Source of the DNA: Sceloporus undulatus
Lineage: Eukaryota > Chordata > Lepidosauria > Squamata > Phrynosomatidae
Reading direction: 5' to 3'
Length of the DNA stretch: 64,000 bases
Assembly (NCBI RefSeq): GCF_019175285.1
Contig: NC_056523.1
Location: 199,196,830 to 199,260,829, forward strand
Shown here: one piece after another, positions 55,704 through 64,000 of the stretch
Position numbering within the stretch: position 1 is the stretch's first letter
How the letters are laid out: each line of letters starts with the position of its first letter
Position numbers and translations under genes: made by a program
The notes under the pieces: generated by a model
The model's input: the letters and a program-made list of their open reading frames with translations, nothing else
Database searches by the model: none
What the model was told of the DNA's origin: nothing

Positions 55704-58313
55704 TGGAATATTCTCAATGGGTGATTGAATATGTGGATTAAAAAATCTGTTGATATGGAGGACCGACTGTACCGTATAATGGGGCAGTGGCATCCTTAGG
55801 ATTGGTGTCACCTGATGTGGTAACTCATGGTGTCACCCCCCCCCCATTGACCTCTTCCCATTCCACACCATACAGAATCATTAGTAATGCTGTTTTGCAC
55901 TAACATTACTCATAAATCATAATTCCTATATACCACTGAATGTCATTGCTAATAGTTGTGACATAAACAACAAGCAAAATTAAAATTATACTTTCAAATA
56001 TCATATGCACAACCTAAATGTATTTACATATGAATAGTGAAGATTTGGTTAAAATGTGATGTTTTTAAAGAAACAAAAAGATAAAATAAAAAATAATACT
56101 CTACCTAACGGAATTGAAGATTGCAAATATAAATGCCTTTTTAGAGTTCAGTCAGCCAGTGATTCCCAAACTTTTGTCCTCTGGGTGTTTTGAACTTCAG
56201 CTCCCAGAATTCCTGACTGTTGGCCAAGGTGACAAGGGCTTCTGGGAATTGAAGTCCAAAATACCTGGAAGATCGGAGTTTGGGAATCACTGAGTTAGAC
56301 CGTGTCTGCACAGGCAAGCAACACTTCCTTTCTCTGTCCTCATGGTGATCAGTCTAGACGGCACAGGGCTCAATCCCCAATTCTGGTGCTGTCTAGACTG
56401 ATCACATACAGCACCAATGTACTGCACCAGTTCAGCACCAAAACCACGTTAAACTACCCTTAAAATGGATTTTAAAAACTCATATTTTGCTCCAGATCTT
56501 CCCAGAAAACCTGGAGCCTTCTGGCACAGCACTCAGCAGCTGTTCACACATACAACCTGCTGTGCTGCCTGCCGCTGGCATGAGCTGCTCCCTCTGAGGT
56601 CAGAATGAGGTGCCCATCCATATGATCAACATTATGCTGGCCACCTCATTTTTGACCTCAAAAGGAGCGACTCATGCCAGTGGTGGTGAAGGAAGGCAGC
56701 ACAATGGGACACCAGTGTGAACAGCCATCTGGTGCCACTCTGGAGTGCTCAGGTAATGGGGGTAATTTGGAGCAGTTTAGGGGCCAGAATACGTTAGCAT
56801 GCTCCTGGAGTATTCTTGCCCATGTGAACACACCCTACAAGGCATACATAGGAGGGTGGATGAGATGGAAGAGGCAATGTATGGAGACTATTTGGTGGAT
56901 TATTCAGAAGCTCAAGAAGGGGACATTTAATCCCATCCAATGAATGGCACAAAATGCAATTGCTTCCTCATCATTCTCTTTACAAGTGAATCCATTCTGA
57001 TGGGAGTGTAGCCAAAACAGGGAAATCCCAAGACTTGCCGAAACGTCAAAATATCTGGAGGGGAAATTTCCTCCCCCATTACCCCACTGACAACTAATGA
57101 TGCTCAAAAGACCACAAAGTGCTGAGCAGATGTTAGAGGAAGACCTGTTATACCGACACTGAGAGTGTGGTTGGGATGGGGAAAGTAGCAATGAAATGCT
57201 GTGTCATGAAAGTAGGCAAGTCTGACTGGCTTCATTGGCTAACTGGAATACTGAAGAAGAACTCTCCACATTACATGTTTTTGCAGATCAAATTTGCCCT
57301 TTCAAAGCCTCTCAAAATTCAGATTTGAGGAGCTGCAGTCCAAAAAGTAACATTTCCAGGTTTTTACTGTGCAATCACTAGGTTGCAAGTTGGACTGCTT
57401 TCACAGCATCAAGCGATATTGCATGATTGTAGCTGTATTCTTATTTTGCCCTCTAGTGTCCAATGCAAGAATATAATTAAGAACAAAGATCAGAAAGTTA
57501 ACATCATGAAGCAATAACTGGAAAAATAAAGTGGTTTTTTTTAATGATGAGAGATTACAACATGTTTGCAAAAACTGCCACGTGTAAAACAACATTTTAA
57601 AATAACATGACATAAGGACAAGAACAGTCTAGGGGCTGTCCTGTTGACCATTCTGTTCACAGAGTGAACTTACACACAGTGCAGTTATAACACCATGATA
57701 CCATTTAAACTGCCATGGCTGCATCCTGGGATTTGCAGGATAGCACACTTCACAGAATTACATCAATGTCACATTATACAAAAAAAAAACCTGACAAATA
57801 AATATGTATTAGTCAAGATATAAATATTATTTTTAAAACCAAGTGTTATTTAAAATAAATTATTTAAAATAAATACTGTTTTTTAAAAGTTAGTGGCAAA
57901 AAAGAGAAGTTCTAGACAGTTTATGAAGTCCACCTTGGACACCCATATGCCACAGGTTCAGAGAACATGCAAAATGTTTCTTTTATCTTAGAAACACTCA
58001 AGATTTGTCTCTCGGTCTCTGATGGTATGGTTCTTGCCCAAATTCAGGATTTCCCAGTGGATTTCCATCTCACTATTCTTGATGTCTTCTGGAAGAATAG
58101 TAGCATCCAGTCAAATCTGTATTCAATGTGTTGAACCTTCGAATTTGCAAATAGTATTATGGAATACCTGAAGCTTGCAGAAATATTGCTGTATGGTTAA
58201 AAATACAATTTTTTTTTCTTTATATCTTTTTGCTAGAACAAACAACAGGTGAGCTGAAAGACGTCATTAGAAGATCCAGTGTTTTCTTGGGCATGGCAAA
58301 GGCAGCTGGCTGA
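52037..58313 (+). CDS. Candidate unidentified gene, three exon-like segments
   Basis: Three plus-strand segments look like exons: 52037-52191 (acceptor TTCTTGCCAG, donor GTAAGT), 54831-55092 (acceptor TTATCTCAG, donor GTATGT) and 58237-58313 (acceptor TTTTTGCTAG, stop TGA). The second has 87 open codons (AKSTDEAIVHRNQKRGCFYS... to ...STDPFY). It joins in phase to the third (GEQTTGELKDVIRRSSVFLG then MAKAAG). The first has a hydrophobic start (VYILIFLWHFQAETRTEC), like the end of a signal peptide. However, its end phase does not match the long frame of the second, so an exon may be missing or the first may be spurious. Several Cys and beta-like runs hint at a secreted domain. I recognise no family. 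Confidence 0.35.
52569..52672 (-). CDS. HACD4: HACD4 exon with first membrane segment
   Basis: The acceptor is CTTTTTAG and the donor G|GTAGGC. The exon reads MNTYIFSYYLIQFCGHSWIF then TNMIIRFLSFGE. The ATG at 52663-52665 may be an internal Met or the start; human has about 16 more residues upstream in a separate exon. Confidence 0.9.
52965..53095. mobile_element. Palindromic DNA element, family A, partial copy
   Basis: ACAAATCCCAGAATACCATA, ATTGAGCCATGGCAGTTAAA and CATTATTTCTGCAGTGCAGA. It lies upstream of the HACD4 exon 52569-52672. Confidence 0.65.
53100..54830. other. Upstream of HACD4 visible exons, unassigned
   Basis: AT-rich; HACD4 exon 1 was sought here and not found. A lone strong donor, AAGCAG|GTAAGTAAG at 54724, has no open exon that fits in phase. 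Confidence 0.35.
54831..55092 (+). CDS. Candidate exon 2 of the unidentified gene
   Basis: The exon has 87 whole codons plus one base, with no stop. Cysteines appear in GCFYSARDG, VKCGDSCQF and LLDCPYLG, with beta-like stretches QKIFVKC and QFTLSVSMSLL. By chance such an open frame is expected about once in 60-70 segments of this length. An in-phase join to a short exon ending in a stop adds support. Confidence 0.4.
55441..55775. mobile_element. Tigger/pogo-like MITE, family G, with inserts
   Basis: TACAGTGGCCCCTTGGTATC and GATATGGAGGACCGACTGTA are typical pogo-like ends. A LINE tail (55513-55590) and a CA repeat lie inside. Confidence 0.6.
55664..55698 (+). repeat. (CA)n microsatellite
   Basis: About 17 CA units. 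Confidence 0.95.
56155..56297. mobile_element. hAT-like palindromic MITE, well preserved
   Basis: CCAGTGATTCCCAAACTTTT mirrored by GAGTTTGGGAATCACTG, with CTTCAGCTCCCAGAATTCCT mirrored by GGGAATTGAAGTCC. The centre is ACTGTTGGCCAAGGTGACAA. Confidence 0.7.
56300..57650. other. Unassigned intergenic stretch
   Basis: Contains a local inverted pair, GTGATCAGTCTAGACGGCAC and CTGTCTAGACTGATCAC (56344-56405). Chance open frames only. Confidence 0.35.
57660..57735. mobile_element. Palindromic DNA element, family A, fragment
   Basis: ACCATTTAAACTGCCATGGC and TGCATCCTGGGATTTGCAGG only. Confidence 0.5.
58237..58313 (+). CDS. Candidate terminal exon of the unidentified gene
   Basis: After a T-rich tract ending TTGCTAG, the two bases AA complete Glu, then QTTGELKDVIRRSSVFLGMA and KAAG, stop TGA at 58311-58313. 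The tail is an amphipathic helix. AT-rich sequence with a variant AATATA hexamer follows within about 55 bases. Confidence 0.35.
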
Positions 58314-58579
58314 AATGCAAAGAAAATCCTCTTTAAAACGTTATTGACTACTATAATATAATATTTAATTCACTGCTGTGCAACATAAAACTGAATATGC
58401 TAATATTTTTGATCAGTGAACTTTTGCCTTCATCCATCGCTGGAACATGGTTCTCACATAGTTATAAGGAATTCAATGAACCCTTTTGACCAAAAGATAT
58501 TTTCATTCTTTTTTCTAACTTATTCTTAACCTGAGAAAGTTGCTCTGTTAATTCCAACAATGTAGTGCCAGGATGGAGC

Positions 58580-58755
58580 CAGTCACAAACTGGTAGCTGA
58601 CCGAGGAGGTCTTTGGCATAATCACATGGCCTTGGGCATGTTACATCATCTCAGCTTCAGAAGAAGGCAAACCCACCTCTGAAGAAATCTTGCCAAGAAA
58701 ACCTTGTGGTATGCTCACCTTAGAGTTGACTTATGTCTGAAACAATGTGAAGATA
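58580..58755 (-). mobile_element. SINE, MIR-like family, reverse orientation
   Basis: CCTTGGGCATGTTACATCAT..., GAAGGCAAACCCACCTCTGA, and CACCTTAGAGTTGACTTATG: the family blocks in reverse-complement order. Confidence 0.5.
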
Positions 58756-58869
58756 CACAACACTTTATTGATATTATTTTCTGCATAAGCCCACAGCACA
58801 AAGACTGTATTACCTGTCTTTGAAGAAGGTATGGCGTTTCCTAAACTATTTCTTTATTGCTAGTTTTAC

Positions 58870-59985
58870 ATTGTTGTTGTTGTTAAATGTCTTTGAGTTG
58901 ACTCTATGGATGGGTCATGTCCAAGACTCCTATCCTCCACTGCTCTGCTTAGGTCCTGTAAATTCATACCTGTGACATCCTTAATAGAGTCCATCTTCAT
59001 CTCTTCTTATTTCTTTCCTAGCATCATTGTCTTTTCTAATGAGTTGTGCCTTCTCATAATGTGGCCAAAGTACAATAGCCCCAGTTTAATTGTTTTGGCT
59101 TCTAGGGTGATTTTAGGCCTGAGCTGTTCTGGGACCCATTTGTTTAGCTTATTTGGCTGTCCACAGTATCCTCAGCATTCTTCTCCAGCACCACTTCTCA
59201 AATGAATTAATTCTCTTCCTATCCCATTTCTTAAACGTGAACCTGTCATATCCATAAAAGGTAATAGGGCTTAAACAATTCCAACATTCGTGCTCAGTTG
59301 CATATCTTTAGAATCTTTTCCAGTTCTTTTAACTGCCCTCTCCATTCCTAGTCTTCTTCTGATTTCTTGACTGAAGTCCCTATTCTGATCAATGTTTGAT
59401 TTAAGGCATGGAAACTCGTTTACTATTTCTATTTCCTCATTGTCTAGGTTGGCTTTGTGTAGATCTGCCATGGTCATTATTTTTGCTTTGTTTATGTTTA
59501 GCAGTAATCCTGCCTTTCTTTCTTGATCTTCCATAGTAGTTGTTCTAGGTGTATGATGTTTTCTGCTAGTAGTATGTGCTAGTAGTATCTGCATATCTTA
59601 GATTCTTGATATTCTTTCCTCTTATTTTTACTCATCCTTCTTCTGTGTCCTATCCTGCTCTTTGTATAATATTTACTGCAAATAGTTTGAATGGATACGG
59701 TGAATGGATGCAACCTTGCCTGATCACTATGCCAATTGAGAACCATTCTGTTTCTTCATAATTCTGTTTGAACAGTAGCCTCGTGTCTCAAGTACAGATT
59801 TCTCAGGCCTATCAGTTGTGATGGTACTCCCATGTCTTTAAGGGCATTCCATAGCCTTTCATGATCTATGCTGTGAAAGGCTTTGCTATAGTCTATAAAA
59901 CACATGCTGATTTTCTTTTGGAATTCTTTGGTGCACTCCATTAGCCATCATATGTTTGCAGTGTGGACCTCCTTACAGTCACACT
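58870..59985 (-). mobile_element. BovB (RTE) LINE fragment next to the interferon
   Basis: On minus: KEFQKKISMCFIDYSKAFHS then DHERLWNALKDMGVPSQL (59940-59800), LLLNINKAKIMTMADLH (about 59500-59450) and FSQEIRRRLGMERAVKRT (about 59380-59325), in RTE order. Several breaks. It begins about 300 bases past the interferon stop. Confidence 0.85.
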
Positions 59986-60291
59986 GACCAAATGACCATA
60001 GAGATAAAAAATACAGACAATAAAGGTGTCAGACCCTTACTCCCAATCCTATAAACACAAGCATTGATGCAGTATCTCCAAGGACATCCTTCAGCATAAA
60101 GACCTTTCATTTAACACCATAAAGATACTGCCCAGACCCAGTTCAGTAATCATTATCTTTGTATAATTAATTTTGTAAATGCAAGATTTTTAAATAATGA
60201 AAAGAATACAATCAGATATAAAAAAACATCAAGTTCATGTAACAAATTACTCTTTCTCTACCGAAATCATTTAGGATATAAAGCACCTACC

Positions 60292-60852
60292 TTAATTTTC
60301 AAGTCTTTTCATAAGTTCATTAAGAACTATAGGATAGATCACCGAAACTTCATCTCGCACTCTCTCCCAGGCACAAAGACTGTGTTGTCTGTCTCTAAGG
60401 AACATATGGAGTTTCCTGAAGTATTTCTTCATTGCTAACTTTACACAGAGGTCTTTAAATGCTGCCCTGTTTCCAACCTCAGCAGTAGAGCATCTCCTCC
60501 ACGTTACATACTGTTGGTCAAGGACTCTTTGGAAAAGCTCTGTGGCTGTCGCATTCCATTGTGCTTGGGTGAAGTTATGCTGAAATACTATTTGGATGGA
60601 CTCAATGATAAGTCCTACTGCCATTCTTGCATCCTCTTTACTGCATGTGCAGATTTTGACCAAGGGGAAGCCAAAGTCTGGATTTTCAGGGCATTCCTGT
60701 AGATTCCAGGGTCCTCCCATTGTTTCCAGAAGTGTTCTGGTCTTCCCGATCTCATCCTTTTGATATTGCACAATTAGACCACAGTCCAGTGATATCATTT
60801 CAGATGCAAGCAAAAGCAACAGGCCAATTTGCCACAGAACCTTTGTGGTCAT
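60292..60852 (-). CDS. Type I interferon, single exon, 186 residues, intact
   Basis: This is a secreted four-helix cytokine of the IFNAR1/IFNAR2 ligand family that induces antiviral genes. Residues 1-23 form a signal peptide (basic start, then IGLLLLLAS). Cys24, Cys54, Cys121 and Cys160 have the spacing of the two conserved disulfides (1-98/99 and 29-138/139 of mammalian IFN-alpha). Cys68, Cys70 and Cys136 are extra. The hallmark CAWERVRDE is at 160-168, and N-glycosylation sequons are at Asn93 and Asn100. It has no intron, as in other amniote type I interferons. ATG is at 60850-60852 and TAA at 60292-60294. It lies beside HACD4 and FOCAD, the mammalian interferon-cluster neighbours. Whether it is closer to mammalian IFN-beta, IFN-kappa or a reptile-only branch cannot be told by eye, so no symbol is given. 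Confidence 0.95.
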   Translation of the reverse strand: MTTKVLWQIGLLLLLASEMISLDCGLIVQYQKDEIGKTRTLLETMGGPWNLQECPENPDFGFPLVKICTCSKEDARMAVGLIIESIQIVFQHNFTQAQWNATATELFQRVLDQQYVTWRRCSTAEVGNRAAFKDLCVKLAMKKYFRKLHMFLRDRQHSLCAWERVRDEVSVIYPIVLNELMKRLEN

Positions 60853-60950
60853 GTTGATTCTCCTTTTGTGGTTTGTATGGAGAAGTTGAAAGGCTGGAGC
60901 TCCGTCAAGTATCTCCTTAGATTGTTGTGTTTTGGAGCCATGTCTCTGAA

Positions 60951-61015
60951 TTTATATATTCAAGAAAGTGAAGTGACCACTTTGATCACTTTCTGTATGT
61001 CATTTCCATTTTCTG
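60951..61015 (-). promoter_or_regulatory. Interferon promoter: TATA box plus IRF/ATF enhanceosome-like cluster
   Basis: Reading the minus strand toward the gene: CAGAAAATGGAAA (61015-61003), AAATGACATA (61005-60996), CAGAAAGTGAT (60995-60985), then GAAAGTGAAGTGA in reverse orientation (60964-60976), then TATATAAA (about 60958-60951). AAATGACATA matches the ATF2/c-Jun site (PRDIV) of human IFNB1 as I remember it, and the GAAAG-TGA units are IRF3/IRF7 (PRDI/III, ISRE-like) sites. No clear NF-kB site was seen. The TATA lies about 100 bases before the ATG. Confidence 0.75.
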
Positions 61016-61029
61016 TTTAACTGTGTCGG

Positions 61030-62100
61030 GGTATTTGGGGATATTTTTGGATTACTTTGGGTATGGGGAAAATATTTAATTTCTTCTTCTCTCAACCTGT
61101 TTTCTTTATTAATATCAGACTTTCCACACTATAGGTTTTGCCCTATGGGACAAAGAATGTGTAGGTATCATATCATGATGTAACTCCCATCATGTAACAA
61201 TCTGCCAAGAGACATTAGCAGCTTAATATTAGCAATGCACAAGACAGCAATGGATTCAGAGCCATCCACAGTTATCTCCTTATGCTGTGTTTGGTTTAGC
61301 CTTAGTGTAACACCAGTTTAACTATCATGACCCCTTGACAGGCAGTATAGTGTTTTAGCCTATTTTGAGGTTCAAGATTTCAGTCTATTAGCATAAATTT
61401 TCTGAAATTCATCAGGAATTTATAGTGAGCGTTCAAGACAACATGTTTCATTTTCAGTTAGTTGAAGGCTGCAGTATGGCTCTGTATAGATATGTCAAGG
61501 ACTATGGGTTGTAGTTGTTTTTGTTATTGGTTTTCTTTTTAAAACCATATAATTTTTAATTTTTAAAACATAAAAGGCAACAGTTATCAAATTATTGTCT
61601 GCAAATGTTTCATTATAACGCTTTTCATCCCTTCATACTTAAAAGGCATTTCTCCAAAAACTGAGAAAGTATCTTGAACCCCCAAGATGACTAAATCAAT
61701 AACGTACAGTAATACGAAATTGTTGCAAGGTCATTTTGGGTATCAACACCTTTTCTGTCCTGAAAATTTCTGATGAGCTTTTTCTGCCAGTGTAATTTCC
61801 CAGCATCTATTCACCTGTCCCCACATGTTAAGTCTTTTCAGCAGTGTCCAGTATTTTGTTACTTCCAATTTTGCAGCCAGTAGTTACATTGAAATCAATA
61901 TTTTGTGCCTAAATGTCTCACTTTTGTCTTTCTTGAGAATAGCAATAATGTGCCACTTTTCTGTGTGTTTTGATCAGTGATGCTACTAATGAGATTAAAT
62001 GCTTTGTCTCAAATGATAAGGAACCATAGGACTTCCAGCTTGTTAAAAGTTACTATGATATTTCTGACTCACTTATAGCCGGAGTCCAAGTGTTCTGACT
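61030..62100. other. Interferon upstream flank, unassigned
   Basis: AT-rich; no second interferon-like frame and no recognised repeat. Confidence 0.4.
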
Positions 62101-62111
62101 CTCATGATAGG

Positions 62112-62335
62112 CTATAGCTGCATCTCAACTGCAGAAATAATGCAGTTTCATAGCACTTTAATGCCATGGCTCAATACTGTCGAATTCTGGAAATTGTAAT
62201 TTTGTGAGATATTTAGCTTTCTCCATCAGAGAGCTCTGGTGCCACAACAAACTACTAATCACAGGATTCCATAATATTGAGCCATGATGGTTAAAGTGGC
62301 ATCAAATTGGATTATTTCTTTAGTGCAGATGCAGT
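62112..62335. mobile_element. Palindromic DNA element, family A, full copy
   Basis: GCTGCATCTCAACTGCAGAA mirrored by TTTCTTTAGTGCAGATGCAG; the inner arms have ATGCCATGGCTCAATACTGT and GAGCCATGATGGTTAAAGTG. Confidence 0.75.
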
Positions 62336-62477
62336 CTATGTAAAATAAATGCTCAGGTGGATTAGTAGTCCTGAAATAGTTACCGAAGTGCTACTGTAAT
62401 ATTCCCCGAATGATCTGTGTTATATAGTTCTAACCCAGTATTATGAAGAACATAAGGTGCTGCTGGAAATAGCATTT

Positions 62478-62504
62478 ATCTTATTTATTTATTTATTTAT
62501 TTAG
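62478..62504 (+). repeat. (TTTA)n simple repeat
   Basis: About six TTTA units. Confidence 0.85.
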
Positions 62505-62859
62505 TGTGCAACCTTCACAAAATGTTTTTAGTTGTAATTGCTCAAGGCAGCACAGGAATACAGATTTCTTTGCTAAATGTATTGTGAGCAAAAAGCTCAT
62601 CTCTATTGTGTGCTGGCTGAAGAGATTGAAAAACCTGGCACTGGCTGACCATATGGTAGACATGAAAGTCCACCATATATGGAAGTGGTAAAGACAATAG
62701 AGTAGCATACCAACAGGGCTGTTTCAAGCAACAGAGACAAAATCCTCTCAAAGTTTTACTAAAATCTGCCAGCAAATATGTAATATAAAAGAATGGCAGA
62801 TGCAAAGTGATGCTCAAAATACTATAACAAAACCGTTACCACATATGGAGCGAGAAAGG

Positions 62860-63240
62860 CTAAATGTCCAAGCTGGGTTCAGAAGAGGAAGAGGCATGAG
62901 GGAGCACACTGTAAATGTCTGTTGGCTAATGGAGTATACCAAAGAATTTCAGAAGAAAATCAGCCTTTGCTTTATCAAAGCCTTTGATTGTAAAGGTTCA
63001 TCAAAAATTATGGATTGCCTTTAAGGAAACGGATGTACCATAATATTTGATTATCCTAATGCATAACCTGTACTCAAGACAAGAAGCCACTGTTAGGACA
63101 GAAGGTGGATAAACAGAATGGTTTCTAATTGGCAATGGGGTAAGCTAGGCTGTATTTTATCACCTTATTTGCTTAACTTGTACACTGAATATATCATATG
63201 CAAATCTGGCTAAGATTGTGAGGAAGGAGGTGTGAAAACT
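62860..63240 (+). mobile_element. BovB (RTE) LINE fragment, RT core
   Basis: Broken frames: QAGFRRGRGMREHTVNV, EYTKEFQKKISLCFIKAFDC, then GCILSPYLLNLYTEYII and GGVKTGGRNI (63150-63255). This is the RT order of RTE elements. Confidence 0.8.
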
Positions 63241-63267
63241 GGAGGAAGGAACATCATTGCTGCATTG

Positions 63268-63475
63268 AGAACCACCATGGTGTAGTGGTTTGAGCATTGA
63301 ACTATAACTCTGGAGTTTAGGGTTCAGTTCCTTACTCTGCCATGGAAACCCATTGGATGACCTTGGGCAAGTCACACTCGCTCAGTCCCAGAAAACCCTG
63401 TAATAGATTCGCCTTAGGGTTGCTTTAAGCTGGAAGTGACTTGAAGGCACACAACAACAGCAACAATGCATTAAA
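63268..63475 (+). mobile_element. tRNA-derived SINE
   Basis: ACCACCATGGTGTAGTGGTT head, GGTTCAGTTCC B-box, GATGACCTTGGGCAAGTCAC, and tail TGACTTGAAGGCACACAACA. It follows directly on the BovB fragment, whose machinery commonly moves such SINEs. Confidence 0.75.
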
Positions 63476-63544
63476 CAATTAGATATATAATTGTTCAGAG
63501 ATGTAGCTGTATTGTATACCTGGAATATCAGTGTGCACTATATG

Positions 63545-63930
63545 CTGTATATACTCATGTATAACTTTAGAAAATTTAGTAAAAAAATTGACCCCCCCTT
63601 CCCAAAAAAACCCTGTATCAACTTATCCATGGGTCAATGTAAGTACTATAACTACTCTTATTTTAAAAAAGGAACCACCCCCCTGTGAAAGGGAATAGTG
63701 TAATCTGTCCTGGAAGCACTGACCTCCGCTGCACAAACAGTTATGCCTGCTGGGATTTTGTAAGTTCTTTGACATTATTTTCCTTTGCTTCGCCCTTTAG
63801 ATCCTTTGTTACATGCCCCTAAGTTTTACCCTTGACTTATCCATGGGTCATATAAAAAGTCTTAATTTTGCCCCAAAACCTGCCCTTGACTTATATATGG
63901 GGTTGACTTATAGTCAAGTATATATGGTAA
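63545..63930. mobile_element. Inverted-repeat element, family E, copy 3
   Basis: GCTGTATATACTCATGTATA mirrored by TTATAGTCAAGTATATATGG; CAACTTATCCATGGGTCAAT and TTGACTTATCCATGGGTCAT inside. Confidence 0.65.
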
Positions 63931-64000
63931 CTTTACTCATTTATCATTGAAGCTCTTTAACCCAACACATATGCAGATTTTACACATAAACATGTTGGGG

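Noticed and set aside
52569-60291. HACD4 first exon
   Set aside because: Searched for an MGPLALPAWLQPR-like reading on minus; nothing with a donor in the right phase was seen.
60850-60941. Upstream ATG in the interferon leader starting a 30-codon frame whose TGA overlaps the main ATG
   Set aside because: It lies only about 17 bases after the TATA box, so transcription most likely starts downstream of it. Worth a look only if the start site is mapped further up.
63268-63475. tRNA-like A and B boxes
   Set aside because: Part of a SINE with the lizard tail; no cloverleaf with intact acceptor stem.

Overview
The window is vertebrate nuclear DNA: AT-rich, intron-containing and crowded with interspersed repeats. 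The repeat set (a Sauria-type SINE, BovB, CR1 and L2 LINEs, a Penelope-like element, many short palindromic DNA elements, long trinucleotide microsatellites) points to a squamate reptile, most likely a lizard. This identification rests on recognition by eye, not on a database search.

Three host genes are recognised, in the order and orientation known for the mammalian interferon locus (human 9p21). (1) About 3.8-31.7 kb, plus strand: the last 16 coding exons of FOCAD (focadhesin), about 664 codons, with the stop at 31390-31392 and a poly(A) signal at 31686. All splice phases agree. (2) About 37.0-52.7 kb, minus strand: five coding exons of HACD4 (PTPLAD2), a 3-hydroxyacyl-CoA dehydratase-like ER membrane protein. 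The first and last coding exons were not found. The catalytic Glu expected in this family is read here as Gln. (3) 60292-60852, minus strand: an intact single-exon type I interferon of 186 residues. It has the four canonical cysteines and the C-A-W-E helix motif, and a compact promoter of interferon-enhanceosome type upstream (60951-61015).

FOCAD and HACD4 are convergent, and a Penelope-like remnant with a GIY-YIG domain lies between them. HACD4 and the interferon share a strand, with a BovB fragment just 3' of the interferon.

A possible fourth gene lies on the plus strand between and opposite HACD4 exon 2 and the interferon: three exon-like open segments (52037-52191, 54831-55092, 58237-58313) with good splice sites. 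The last two join in frame to a stop. I do not recognise the product; it is the main unknown of the window.

The rest is intron and intergenic DNA made largely of repeats: four BovB fragments, CR1 and L2 pieces, one LINE with a 203-codon open frame, tRNA-derived SINEs, a truncated 5S rRNA pseudogene, and at least four families of palindromic elements, some nested in one another. No CRISPR array, operon, functional tRNA gene, or intact retroviral or LTR element was seen.
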